From positions 30,215 through 94,214 of the forward strand of contig CACZMV010000009.1 of assembly GCA_902782305.1 (NCBI GenBank): a stretch of DNA of 64,000 nt, written 5' to 3'. Under the pieces are notes generated by a model. It was given only the letters and a program-made list of their open reading frames with translations, was not told where the DNA came from and searched no databases. This document shows positions 28,801 to 37,605 of the stretch, in pieces. Position numbers and translations under genes: made by a program. The stretch is from an uncultured Prevotellaceae bacterium (lineage in GTDB: Bacteria; Bacteroidota; Bacteroidia; Bacteroidales; Bacteroidaceae). Within the stretch, counting starts at the first letter, position 1, and each line of letters starts with the position of its first letter.

Positions 28801-30181
28801 TGATTTAATGTTTAAAATTCTAAATGAAAGAAAAGAACTACAGAAATACAAATTCGAGACTACGGTTCATCTAAAAACATTAGATAACCTACTAAGGCAT
28901 TTCTCCGATATTCGCATTCAGAAATTCCTGATAGGCTGTCAAGAAAAAGAAGGTTTGATATCAACGCTTCGTCAAGGTGATGAAGATCATTTGCTTCTAC
29001 TTAACTACACCTTTCATCGGATTGGAGTCTTAAACGATGAATCCAAAAAGAGTTTCTTTCAATACCTGAGAGGTAAGAAAGGGCAAGCAATCATCGCTAT
29101 GCACCACGAGCTAGTCGACTTGCTAACATTGGAAGAGGCAAAGAAATTCTATAAGTATCAGTTAATTCATTATGATGATGACAACGGACTCTATAGGACA
29201 CAATCGGTTAACTACACGCTTTTTAAAAAGGACTTATCTGAGAAAGCGTATGTTTACACAGTTGCTATTCCAAATCCTCAACTTGAAGACATCGCTTCGT
29301 TTGATATTGAGCTATTAACGGGCAACGAAATTGATAAAATCACTATAAAATCAGGTAATTACACCCTTCAAGAGCAAAAATATAATAAGAATAAGATATT
29401 ACTTATTAATTGGAGTAGTGAAGAGTCCCTGAATATCTCATTTGAAGGGAAACTACATTTTATCAAAGCCAATCAGATAGCAATGGTTTCTTTTGAAAAT
29501 CTCAGAGATTTAATACGACTCAATCATCCGGAGATGTATCATAGTTCCATTTGCGAACGTTTGATTCGCGAATGCAACAACTATGAGGATTTTCTTGACA
29601 TGTTTTATTTCTTCAAGGAAAAGAGTTGCCTTTGGTCGCTTCTATCACGCTTCTCTCAAAAGATTGTGAAGAAATCACAAGCCCATATTTGGGACATAGG
29701 AAAGATAGACTATTGTGCAGTCATCAGAAAAGAACCGCATATGACTTACATCTTTTCTCCATTAAAAAGCAAGATTCAAGACATGTACACAAATGGTAGC
29801 TTTACAACGGTTGATTTCAGAAAAGGAGCTTCTACAACTGCATATGAGTTGGAAGTCGATATTCCATACATGTTACAGGAGAAAAATGGATGCTTACGCC
29901 CAATCATTGACGAAAAAATAATGAATCTTGAAAACATGTACCTGTTTGGGTTTATCCAAGGTAAAGTAAAACACGAAGAAGATGGTGACAAAATCATTGT
30001 ACCCAACCTGCAGATTAAAGTCAATGACAAAGAGCAACCTTTGTCTTTCGATTTCAATAATTCAGACCTAAAGATTGAAGAAAACACAAAAGTTCTTTTC
30101 TTTCCAACAGTAATCATCGGAAAAGGAAATGACACATACAAAACAAATAGAGTTGAAATTATAACAGACGACACACTATGA
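25898..30181 (+). CDS. NACHT-like STAND NTPase with long C-terminal region
   Basis: 1427 residues. A helical N-terminal region (1-260) is followed by a NACHT-type NTPase: Walker A GESGTGKSTLL near 284, Walker B VLYVDGLNELPL near 367, sensor FIITSRIKD near 402, and a winged-helix-like region with NFRHDSWREHF near 608. Residues 650-790 are charged coiled coil. The rest is helical-repeat-like, and the last 80 residues look like a small OB-fold (FIQGKVKHEEDGD). NACHT proteins in bacteria sense phage or stress signals and oligomerise to switch on an effector. No nuclease or TIR domain was seen, so the effector may be the membrane machinery encoded nearby. This is inference. Confidence 0.8.
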   Translation: MRELGYNNLQAKLSEDDFNDNLEEIRQVKIRYKDEKKSQTKDDFIDGDFLDVFQGTGITEHLKSVLVLLINLIELIKKDKSEPGFFKNLFTFGALDSDETIALLLNTESFLKRLAGFLYEPSVRKKMDDNNWTLANFIDWEQDGDRLINSQLNDLVYVLKEYTNTNRHDSTKEAKVKYIFSEDKATRKKIHNSVVALVLMVVYYHFDAIDDLLQNPDIIADKKNFSIMEDYLKKLQKDQLEILNKIYGINEINEIGLDSIAEVSLKSFSHDSNTIEQESHILLAGESGTGKSTLLAAMVYKDIVRWDNDNSSPIPVKIELQDYRKEHKDSFMGFIVNQIEKELDIRNINIHEYLRQLFKEGKIVLYVDGLNELPLSLGEYRIDAIKGLLRISRDYKDCRFIITSRIKDMGLDEEDGDGVYGQLVQGGSIGLFKRYDLQPFTKEQIGRQIESYLKAKHTVPNEKEQKKIAGYINKNKIEELAKNPLQLILILNYFDKNKDTNSLAVSNRSQLLFKLTEDITKNDRIKNRSNDKLKKINKEIRKILLKVAEHQFQKRDNQGLKLEEIELLCQNILDPSIDPVWTIEAMLEIADTFGIMEKKNNIYNFRHDSWREHFQAFNIVKQLQTSDKPVLILQDIYQATNHFKDREAQELFRHIFEIAEMVFFVEKRNAIRKALEKEEKYKDDIKKEIEAAERDEEFQVYLKDKERFIDDYGFSNPKKIEQLAAKEDRIEKLRQDFDKTNPDIEKQREDYLLNTTDQRRLLEQIAHLLLEYENGLKILSYATATMDSFALDNNDVTSIMPKIIVENEIVNNMNIYKAKHPEGDQSIDNLNQELKPIFECTAMSGNEKLLDCLIGDLYWLNVWLNLWTVNESLKSMENVLTGVLMAKCENQLALFYKMFDAYKGMNKLAKIKIANKVELIMMRLITLMNDGDVVEIITDFLSKKYKDPIDKRQKKRIGPKLLLGLKDIDLMFKILNERKELQKYKFETTVHLKTLDNLLRHFSDIRIQKFLIGCQEKEGLISTLRQGDEDHLLLLNYTFHRIGVLNDESKKSFFQYLRGKKGQAIIAMHHELVDLLTLEEAKKFYKYQLIHYDDDNGLYRTQSVNYTLFKKDLSEKAYVYTVAIPNPQLEDIASFDIELLTGNEIDKITIKSGNYTLQEQKYNKNKILLINWSSEESLNISFEGKLHFIKANQIAMVSFENLRDLIRLNHPEMYHSSICERLIRECNNYEDFLDMFYFFKEKSCLWSLLSRFSQKIVKKSQAHIWDIGKIDYCAVIRKEPHMTYIFSPLKSKIQDMYTNGSFTTVDFRKGASTTAYELEVDIPYMLQEKNGCLRPIIDEKIMNLENMYLFGFIQGKVKHEEDGDKIIVPNLQIKVNDKEQPLSFDFNNSDLKIEENTKVLFFPTVIIGKGNDTYKTNRVEIITDDTL

Positions 30182-33100
30182 ATACATTACAAGAAACTAT
30201 CAACAGCTCATGGAAAGAGGCAGAAAGACAACAGCGTGAACTATTCGAAAAATATAAGAATGGGACACCAATCGACATGGAAATCACTGTAGAGGCGACC
30301 GATGAGCGCCCCGTAGCAGAACTCATGTCTAACAAATATCCTAACTGGAAGTTCATGCTGAGCCGTCGTAATTGTGTGGGAGGTTTTTTGCATCGACTCA
30401 GAACAGGTACGCATCTGCAACTATACATTGTTGGATTTGGCGATCATCAGCGTGTCTATTGCTCATACTTCAAGAGAGACCATTTGGAATCAGCCGTACG
30501 TAAGGAGGTTATCAAAGAACTGAAAAATGATTTAAAAAAAGATGCCAATAAACTCATCAGTTATTACGAAAACGAGGTAAAGCCTAAGAAGGTGATTATA
30601 GAAACTGTTCTGAACGATCATATCATCGTGGAATACAAAGGACTTTATGGTACCATCACCAATGCTGATTTGTTCCATGATGATGCAGAATATTACCAAA
30701 ATTTAAAAGATTCCGATGGAACAATGAAGGTTTACGTCAACTCCATTGATGAGACCGAGAATGTAAGATTCAGCGAAACTCGTCTGCCTGAGCTTATCAA
30801 TAATCAGGATTATAAAAGGAAATGGATTAATAAAGCCTCTGTTGCAGAATTCGAAGTTGGTCAGGAAATTGAATGTGTTGTTTGGCAGCATTTAAGGAAC
30901 AAAGGAATTTTCGTGATTTGTAAGACGGGCTCTGGAGACTATATTCAATGCCTAATGCCCTGTACAGCATTATTCCAATGGGATTTCCCCGAATGGAACA
31001 AGCAGTTCCCATTAGGCAAGACGGTCCGTCTTAAAATCAAGTCGATTAATCAAGCTGAAAACAGAATCACCCTGACAATTCCAGATAGTAATGAGTTTAA
31101 GTTCAAGGAGGAATATGAGTTCGAGAACAAAACTACTTCAAGCGTGGTTCCTAACTTGGTAGAAGAAGGCCAATTGGTAGATATCATTCCTGTGGCCATC
31201 AAGAAAGAGGACGACAATATTCTTTATGTTCGTACAGAGATAGAATCTGACAATAAATATATTGGTGGCTATGTCAATATAGAGGAAGACCTGCCGGAAG
31301 TGCTAAGCCATTATTCCTCGGTTGATAAACATGGAAGAAAAAAGAGAAGTATTCTGATAGGAATCACTTCATATATCCCATCTTCCAAAGATGCAGCTCC
31401 ATATATCAAGTTACCAGCCATTGCACATGTTGAGAACGGCCACTATCGATTCAATGTGATGGACGCCATCAACAAGTGTGTCGTTGAGAATCTACCAGAA
31501 TCAGACTTCATGGGCGATTTCAAAGTGAGGAAAGAAGAGTTCGAAGTAGTCTATTCATGGAACAACACTATTAAGAATGTGGATTATGTACTATTTCGCA
31601 GAAAGAACTTGTTTAGTTTTATACAAGTAGACCCCAATGAGAAAATCATGCTGACTAAAGGCAGAGATTTTTATAGTGGAATGAAAGTTCGTCTATGGAT
31701 TATGGGTATCAACCGCGACCTTACTTATGATATAGAGGTTTGTAATCCATACTTAAGCTGGAATGTCCTTCAGATAAAAAGAGGTGATCTGATTTCTACC
31801 CAAGAATTCTGGATGAGTTCTTCTGGCAATTATAAGACTTCTTATCTCGGTTGTTCCGCTGTCATCATGTCAGGCTTTGTTCCAAACGAAACTGACGGCA
31901 ATATGGCATATACCTTTAAGGTAGTATTTATTAACAAAAGGGATCGCTTCATGCTCTTGGAATACGTTCATGAGCAGCATACTGCACGGACATTTATGAC
32001 CAAAAAAGACATCACAGGTACTTCATTACAACTAAATCCTGTATGTTCATTGGGTGATAATTTCTTCTTGATGACCTATCAAGGGAAATACTGCATCATG
32101 AAGTCAAGCACAGCTGGAGCGGTATTGATACATGCCATTTACGACCACTTCTCGCTGAAGAATGAGTTTTTCCGTCCCTCAGCATTCTTCCACGCTACTT
32201 GTTATAATGACCTTATCTCTGGAAATACATATTTTATATGGACTGGTGACTTTAGGTATGAAACTTATTTATGGCAGTTGAATCAGATATTGTCTGAAGA
32301 AAATAATCCAAAAGGATTTACACTAAAGAAACTTGCTTTCGCCAACGGCATCTTCAACCTAAAAGACACCGATCTGAAATGCTATCTTCAGAACCACGAA
32401 CATATAAAAAAAGAAGATAAGATACGTTTTGCAGGCAAATTTATACTGCGTACCGACAAGAAGAAAAAGAGCAAGATTATCTATCCGCTATTTGTCGATA
32501 TTAATAGTAAGGTGATTGATGTATCCCCTGTAAAATCAACGTATGCTTCCACATCAAGCAGAGTATATACCAATTTTGCCTTATTGGAAAATGGGAAGAA
32601 GTATTTTGCTGAGATCTCCGATCTATTTAAGGGTATTATTAGGATAAGGATTAACGACAAAGAATCGGTTAACTACCCTCTAAACCGCAAAGTTTTTCTT
32701 CATTGGTTCTCATCGAAATCTGAAATTGAAAGAATCAAAACACAAAAGTATTTTCCAATTGAATGTATAATAAGTAAATCGAAGGACAAACAAGGTACAG
32801 AGCGCCCTCAGACCCTGCTAAAACGAGTTTTGACAAATGTAGAAACCAGTAACCGAAAAAAAATGAGAGACAGTTTCAATAAATCCAAGAATGAAGAAAC
32901 AGAATATCTGTTCCTGGTCACTACGGGTTGGGGAATTGGCGAATGGAATAGGTACAATACGGAAGCTTGTGCCTATGCTGGCTATATAATTGATGCTGAT
33001 AAATATGGTAAAGAGAATGCCATTATGGGAATTATTACAGACAGCAACATGCTAACTCTTTCTAATTACCATATTGCTGATAATGATATTATCCATGTTT

Positions 33101-33399
33101 ACTATCACACTGAAAGCGACAGTTTCTCTATCATACCAAGTATGGATTTTATACAGAAGAAGTATAAAAAGATGCACTTCAAAGCTAGAATTGTCAGACA
33201 GGAAGGATACAGAATCATCCTGGAATCAGAAGGAAGGGAGTTCTATGCCATGATGAATAAGGACATCAACCGCAAGTCGCTCCTCAACCAATTTGGCTTC
33301 GTAATCATCCCTGACATGACTGTATATATTAGTCCTACAGAAGACAACGACCAATGGCCTAAGGAAAATACAGAGGTATATATATGGAAATCCAAATAG
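30178..33399 (+). CDS. large OB/S1-like repeat protein, unknown
   Basis: 1073 residues, overlapping the NACHT-like gene by 4 bases (ATGA), so translation is coupled. Several segments read like S1/OB folds: residues 138-165 (KKVIIETVLNDHIIVEYKG), then VGQEIECVVWQHLRNKGIFVIC with a closing GKTVRLKIKSINQAENRIT (about 225-305). A weaker one near the C terminus is FKARIVRQEGYRIILESEG. S1 domains bind RNA or single strands, which suggests a nucleic-acid-sensing or ribosome-linked role. No catalytic motif was found. The call rests on pattern recognition and should be tested by profile search. Confidence 0.6.
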   Translation: MNTLQETINSSWKEAERQQRELFEKYKNGTPIDMEITVEATDERPVAELMSNKYPNWKFMLSRRNCVGGFLHRLRTGTHLQLYIVGFGDHQRVYCSYFKRDHLESAVRKEVIKELKNDLKKDANKLISYYENEVKPKKVIIETVLNDHIIVEYKGLYGTITNADLFHDDAEYYQNLKDSDGTMKVYVNSIDETENVRFSETRLPELINNQDYKRKWINKASVAEFEVGQEIECVVWQHLRNKGIFVICKTGSGDYIQCLMPCTALFQWDFPEWNKQFPLGKTVRLKIKSINQAENRITLTIPDSNEFKFKEEYEFENKTTSSVVPNLVEEGQLVDIIPVAIKKEDDNILYVRTEIESDNKYIGGYVNIEEDLPEVLSHYSSVDKHGRKKRSILIGITSYIPSSKDAAPYIKLPAIAHVENGHYRFNVMDAINKCVVENLPESDFMGDFKVRKEEFEVVYSWNNTIKNVDYVLFRRKNLFSFIQVDPNEKIMLTKGRDFYSGMKVRLWIMGINRDLTYDIEVCNPYLSWNVLQIKRGDLISTQEFWMSSSGNYKTSYLGCSAVIMSGFVPNETDGNMAYTFKVVFINKRDRFMLLEYVHEQHTARTFMTKKDITGTSLQLNPVCSLGDNFFLMTYQGKYCIMKSSTAGAVLIHAIYDHFSLKNEFFRPSAFFHATCYNDLISGNTYFIWTGDFRYETYLWQLNQILSEENNPKGFTLKKLAFANGIFNLKDTDLKCYLQNHEHIKKEDKIRFAGKFILRTDKKKKSKIIYPLFVDINSKVIDVSPVKSTYASTSSRVYTNFALLENGKKYFAEISDLFKGIIRIRINDKESVNYPLNRKVFLHWFSSKSEIERIKTQKYFPIECIISKSKDKQGTERPQTLLKRVLTNVETSNRKKMRDSFNKSKNEETEYLFLVTTGWGIGEWNRYNTEACAYAGYIIDADKYGKENAIMGIITDSNMLTLSNYHIADNDIIHVYYHTESDSFSIIPSMDFIQKKYKKMHFKARIVRQEGYRIILESEGREFYAMMNKDINRKSLLNQFGFVIIPDMTVYISPTEDNDQWPKENTEVYIWKSK

Positions 33400-33450
33400 T
33401 GTGAAGGATAAAATATTACCGCATAAATTCACAGTATCTCTATCATTCTA

Positions 33451-33693
33451 TCATAAAATGGCGCAACGGGCTTTGAATGAGCTGGTTGCGCCATGATAGA
33501 TGGTATGACAGTATGATAGATTACTTGGAACGAACCCAATATTCTGTGCCGTTCGTCGTGCGATAGTCAAGCTCTGCGGAGCCAACAGCCCAGCCTGATA
33601 ACGCAGGCAAGCTTCGTGCAGTGGAAAATTCTGATTAAAACAAAGTGCCCATCCTTCGGGCACCATTTCCCAGTTAAGGTTGTTATTTCCCAT
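33451..33693 (-). pseudogene. truncated DUF6078-like gene
   Basis: Eighty residues starting MGNNNLNWEMVPEGWALCF. The segment with CFNQNFPLHEACLRYQAGLLAP has the Cys spacing and wording I associate with the DUF6078 family of Bacteroidetes, which is normally about 130-150 residues long. The frame then runs into the 33458-33494 hairpin and stops, so the C-terminal half is missing. The family identification is from memory and moderate in strength. Confidence 0.5.
33458..33494. repeat. GC-rich hairpin inside a TATCAT-repeat frame
   Basis: A perfect 10-bp stem, ATGGCGCAAC with GTTGCGCCAT, encloses a 17-base loop. Outer arms read TCTATCAT on the left and ATGATAGA on the right. It lies 58 bases past the end of the rightward system operon. 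It lacks a T-run, so it is not a standard terminator. Confidence 0.7.
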
Positions 33694-33806
33694 TTTTTCT
33701 GTGTTTTTAAAAACAGCACACAGATACTAAAAATAATCCAATTATGCAAGCTTTTTCCGTTCTTGTTCCCTTATTTTTCACCCTCCTTTGCCATCTTTTC
33801 TCATTT

Positions 33807-33897
33807 ATCTATCATACTATCATACCATCTATCATTACTTATCATTTTGACAACCAATCAATTACAGAGAAAATGATAGTATGATAGTATGATAGAT
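33807..33897. repeat. ATCATACT repeat arranged as an inverted pair
   Basis: The left arm 33807-33836 consists of ATCTATCATACTATCATAC-type units. The right arm 33872-33897 is its reverse complement, with 19 bases exactly matching. The 35-base spacer is AT-rich. The same unit frames the hairpin at 33458-33494. This spacer of about 530 bases (33400-33934) otherwise holds only the DUF6078 remnant. Confidence 0.8.
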
Positions 33898-33934
33898 ATT
33901 TTTACAAAATTCACAAGTTATAAATTCCAACAAG

Positions 33935-35008
33935 CTAGACCTTGTTCGTAATCAACCTATTATTCTTTACTGCATATTTTTCTCTTATGTTCATTTTCTT
34001 TCCATTGAAAGCGTAAGAACTCTTGGTGGTCAGATAGTTCTTGCCCCACCATATAAGATTGTTATAGAGAGTTTTCATGATATCGTGATGAGTCTTGTGA
34101 GGAGAGTCACAATAACCATTTAGGCCACTATTGGTAAAAAGGCCTTGAGGTTGTATTGTTTGCAAGCAAGTACTTTTTCCTTCTTCATCGAAGGCTTTCA
34201 ATTGATGTTCAACTTGCGTAATAGTATAGTTGGTTAGGATGCAACGGTTATGGGTTGAAGTATAAAGACCACTCATATAAGTAAGATAGATGACTTCCAC
34301 ATGAATAGGATACGGTCTTTTTAAACGTGGAATCAGGTCATATACTTCACGAGAAACTTGTGACAGACCTACCCCATCTCCGCTCTCTTGCTGTCCAATA
34401 ATCAAGGTGACCAAATATGGACATTTCAAGGATTGACGAGGTAACATAGCATCCATCATATTGAAAATATTGCTTAATGACATTTCTATCTCATCTTCAT
34501 CAGCAAAGAGATAACGGTCTATCAGTATCAAGTGGTTAGAAGGAATATGTTTGGCATTTATGCCCTGTAACATAAAGTCCCATGAATAGTCTTTTTCACC
34601 TTTCTTAGGACTAAACCGTAAGTCCGGACCCATTAGGACTGATGCATCCATAGAATCAACAGACTGACAAATCACCCCATAATCGCGCTGAATGGCTGCT
34701 GCATCATCTTCTGAAATATTAAGCAAAAAGATGCCATTCCAATAACGGGTAACAGACTCTGGATGATTAGGGATTGTATTTATATAATCCGTAGCATCTT
34801 CGATTTTGACCCCATAACTTTTATTCAAGAGGAAAAGAGGATCTTCTTCCGTTATATAATCTCGCTTATCCCACGAAGACACATAAATAAATTCCTGTTT
34901 GGTAAATATCTTAAACCAAACATCCTGATCTTCAGGCTCCATTTCAGATGCCATGTTATCAATAACAATATCTTCAAGAGTATCTTGCGGAATAAAGATA
35001 CTTAACAT
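33935..35008 (-). CDS. unknown partner of the adjacent AAA ATPase
   Basis: 357 residues, no membrane segment or signal. No known family or nuclease motif was recognised. Noted features are an acidic N-terminal 60 residues, a hydrophobic strand YLVTLIIGQQESGDG near 200, and a basic C terminus. It starts 3 bases after the stop of the ATPase gene. Two-gene units of an OLD/DUF3696-like ATPase and a variable partner (for example Septu or PARIS) are antiphage systems in which the partner is the effector. By that analogy this protein may be a new effector. That is inference. Confidence 0.7.
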   Translation of the reverse strand: MLSIFIPQDTLEDIVIDNMASEMEPEDQDVWFKIFTKQEFIYVSSWDKRDYITEEDPLFLLNKSYGVKIEDATDYINTIPNHPESVTRYWNGIFLLNISEDDAAAIQRDYGVICQSVDSMDASVLMGPDLRFSPKKGEKDYSWDFMLQGINAKHIPSNHLILIDRYLFADEDEIEMSLSNIFNMMDAMLPRQSLKCPYLVTLIIGQQESGDGVGLSQVSREVYDLIPRLKRPYPIHVEVIYLTYMSGLYTSTHNRCILTNYTITQVEHQLKAFDEEGKSTCLQTIQPQGLFTNSGLNGYCDSPHKTHHDIMKTLYNNLIWWGKNYLTTKSSYAFNGKKMNIREKYAVKNNRLITNKV

Positions 35009-35011
35009 AGG

Positions 35012-36331
35012 CTACTTTCTCCTTTCGTGCTTGATGATAGTCATGTGAAGACGACCAGCCTCATCAAAGAAACCAGAATCGAACTTGTTCTTAAATCGTC
35101 CACTTGGCAGGAATCCCATGTCGTAGGGAGCACGGGTGGTTGGGAAATAATATACCTTGAAGGGATTCTTCTGTTCTAACTCTTCCTGGTCTTGATAGGA
35201 TTGTTGTAGTACAATATTCTGGACAGAACGGATAATGTATTCAGAATGGGTTTCAATGATAAAACGGAAACCATAGTCATTGTAAATATCAGCAAAGAGG
35301 TCGGCTAACATACTCTGCAACTTGGGATGCAGATTCTGTTCTGGTTCTTCGATGACAATGGTTGGTGTGGGAGTTGTTGGACCTTCATAACGACTAATGA
35401 AAGTAGCCAACTTGAGAAGAAGTATCATGATCTGGATATAGCCAAGTCCGAGATCGGCCAATTCCATCTCGCGTCCAGCCATGTTCCTTATTTTAACATA
35501 ATAGGCTGCGCCAGACTTACAATCAATGCTGAAATCTGTACCTATCTCAAATTTCTTCATCCATTCGAGAACAAACTGATGCTCTTTGTCATTCTCCTGG
35601 ATTTGCTCTTCGAAATAGTCGTGGAGGACAGCTGCTATGTAATCGTTTTTGTCCTCGTAGGAGAAAACGATTTTTTGTGTAACGGCATGGGTGTAAATGT
35701 ATTCAATAACATTGTTCCTCAAGGTGATGGCAACCTTTTGGGCCAATGCTTTTAGTTCGTCTTTATATTCTATGCACTTTTCTGAGAAATCGACGATCTG
35801 GTTGATGATATCATTTTCATTCATCAATACAGAAGGTCTCTCCATCTCCATCGTCAGACTTGTACCATTTGAGCACAAAGTTGCCTGAGATTTCTTGTAA
35901 TCAAAAGCAACAGAGATGCCTTCAACATCGTTGATAGAAAGAAGTATAATAGGAGAAAGTGTCTCATAACTATCGTCCTTATCATTCTCATTGCCTTCAA
36001 TGGTGATGCCAAAAGTGATTTGTTCTACCACCAGACTGAAAGAGATGGTCTTGTCTTTCTTATCAGCTGCATGAAAATTCAATGCACGCCAAAAAGTACC
36101 AACATGCAAATCGTGTATTTGATTGGCATCAAAACGAAACTTGGGAGCATGGGAAGAGGGATCCTTCCATGAATTACGGATATGTCGCAAATTATCAAAG
36201 GTTAGCAACAGGGCTTTTACCAGTGTTGACTTTCCGCAATTGTTACCTCCCACAAGAAAGGTAATATCTCCGAATGTCAGTGGCGAGAAGTCTTCAAACC
36301 TTCTGAAATTTGAAAAAGATATTTGTCTCAT
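35012..36331 (-). CDS. OLD-like AAA ATPase (AAA_15/AAA_21, DUF3696-like)
   Basis: 439 residues. The N terminus opens with FSNFRRFEDFSPLTFG and Walker A GGNNCGKST at about 28-36. After an insert (about 60-270) come the signature LADLGLGYIQIM and Walker B PTIVIEEPEQNLHP near 325, then ETHSEYIIRSVQ, as in ABC/SMC-like OLD and DUF3696 ATPases. The C terminus (GFLPSGRFKNKFDSGFFDE) resembles the DUF3696 tail. There is no TOPRIM nuclease domain at the end, so any nuclease activity must come from a partner. It is the middle gene of a lipoprotein-ATPase-unknown operon. Confidence 0.82.
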   Translation of the reverse strand: MRQISFSNFRRFEDFSPLTFGDITFLVGGNNCGKSTLVKALLLTFDNLRHIRNSWKDPSSHAPKFRFDANQIHDLHVGTFWRALNFHAADKKDKTISFSLVVEQITFGITIEGNENDKDDSYETLSPIILLSINDVEGISVAFDYKKSQATLCSNGTSLTMEMERPSVLMNENDIINQIVDFSEKCIEYKDELKALAQKVAITLRNNVIEYIYTHAVTQKIVFSYEDKNDYIAAVLHDYFEEQIQENDKEHQFVLEWMKKFEIGTDFSIDCKSGAAYYVKIRNMAGREMELADLGLGYIQIMILLLKLATFISRYEGPTTPTPTIVIEEPEQNLHPKLQSMLADLFADIYNDYGFRFIIETHSEYIIRSVQNIVLQQSYQDQEELEQKNPFKVYYFPTTRAPYDMGFLPSGRFKNKFDSGFFDEAGRLHMTIIKHERRK

Positions 36332-36332
36332 A

Positions 36333-37442
36333 TTATTGTATCTTTATTTTTCTGTATTTTCCGTTGAAAAGGTGGCCATTTCCTTCTACTACAGGTACGC
36401 TAACGGTTTTCTTGGCATCGTCATAATCAAAATGAAGTTTTCCTGTCTTCTGAGAACTGACTACTTCGATTTTCCAATCCTTATCCAGGATATGGGCGGG
36501 TGTTAACTTACCCTTCTTTATCATGAATGCAAACAAGACGGTATCATCTGTCTTGGCATACTCATCACTTCCATTGAGAGGCATTGGACGTGAGTCATTG
36601 AACATGGCTTCAATTAAGTAGTATGTATTGTTGCCGAGAACAACATTTCGCACTCCATTAATGGTACAATATGGGAAATTGGCTTCACCGAAATCGGTGA
36701 GTGACATATATAATAAGGTGGTAAAGTAATCCAATGCAGCTATCTCCCCATTACCAGTTTCATACTGGAGGATACCAACATCGTAATGTGACCCTACCCC
36801 ATTTCCACCAGTGAAGCCATCAAATGTGTAAATGCGCAACTTACCATCAGGAGAATCATGGATAGACAAATCTTCAACTATGATGGATTCATGAAGAGCT
36901 TCCGGATTAGAGTGAATCAGATTTACCATATTCAGGTCGCGTCGTTCTGAACCATGTCCTATCGGATCGTTACCCTCAAACTCCATTGTCTTACGGATAG
37001 ACTCTTTTACATCAGAATTAGCAGTAAACACTGTGCCATCTGAAATAACGTTTGTGTAAAAATCAATGGTATCTTTTCCATCGGGACTAACGTATGACAC
37101 TCCAGAAAACTCGTTTACATACATCGGACTTTTATGAAGGACATATTTCCCATTCGGTTTTCCATCGTCAACATACTCTTGAAAAACAATGATGCTATCG
37201 CCTGTATTGTTTACCTCATAGCAAGGTTCAAGGGCAAGGAGTCCCTTCGTCGGAGCGCCTATATATTGGGCTTTCCACCCTTCATTAGAATTATTCATTT
37301 CTAACGGCAAGCACTTCCCAAATTCTTTCGGAGTACAATAGATTGTTCGGATATAGTCCAAATCAGGAATCTTATCTTCTTGCTTACAGGACACGAGAAC
37401 TGCACTCAGAAGTGCCATAAATAAAAGTTGTTTGGTCTTCAT
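36333..37442 (-). CDS. lipoprotein, unknown
   Basis: 369 residues with a lipoprotein signal peptide and lipobox AVLVSC (Cys19). The mature protein is beta-rich with repeated DG/NG turns and no recognised family. It ends 1 base before the start of the AAA ATPase and shares its promoter. A lipoprotein leading an OLD-type ATPase operon is unusual, since those systems act in the cytoplasm. It may be a resident gene whose promoter the two-gene system has captured. Confidence 0.7.
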   Translation of the reverse strand: MKTKQLLFMALLSAVLVSCKQEDKIPDLDYIRTIYCTPKEFGKCLPLEMNNSNEGWKAQYIGAPTKGLLALEPCYEVNNTGDSIIVFQEYVDDGKPNGKYVLHKSPMYVNEFSGVSYVSPDGKDTIDFYTNVISDGTVFTANSDVKESIRKTMEFEGNDPIGHGSERRDLNMVNLIHSNPEALHESIIVEDLSIHDSPDGKLRIYTFDGFTGGNGVGSHYDVGILQYETGNGEIAALDYFTTLLYMSLTDFGEANFPYCTINGVRNVVLGNNTYYLIEAMFNDSRPMPLNGSDEYAKTDDTVLFAFMIKKGKLTPAHILDKDWKIEVVSSQKTGKLHFDYDDAKKTVSVPVVEGNGHLFNGKYRKIKIQ

Positions 37443-37472
37443 TAGGTGTTTAATTATTTGTTTATAACATCA

Positions 37473-37480
37473 CAAAGGTA
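37473..37480 (-). promoter_or_regulatory. -7 box for the lipoprotein/ATPase operon
   Basis: On the minus strand it reads TACCTTTG, 31 bases before the lipoprotein start. Confidence 0.7.
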
Positions 37481-37566
37481 ACTTATTTCTTTAATAATTC
37501 GAAATCTTTCTCTTTATTTTTTCTTTTATTAACCATTTGCCGGAATCTTATCCGTTTTTTATTTCG

Positions 37567-37574
37567 TATATTTG
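37567..37574 (+). promoter_or_regulatory. -7 box for the WYL regulator
   Basis: TATATTTG followed by CC, 32 bases before ATG 37606. It faces away from the lipoprotein operon promoter, which lies less than 100 bases away. Confidence 0.7.
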
Positions 37575-37605
37575 CCACAGATTTCACGACCTAAAATGAA
37601 TCAAT

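Noticed and set aside
33807-33897. Possible CRISPR-like repeat
   Set aside because: The units are directly abutting or inverted, with no spacers of constant length and no cas genes.
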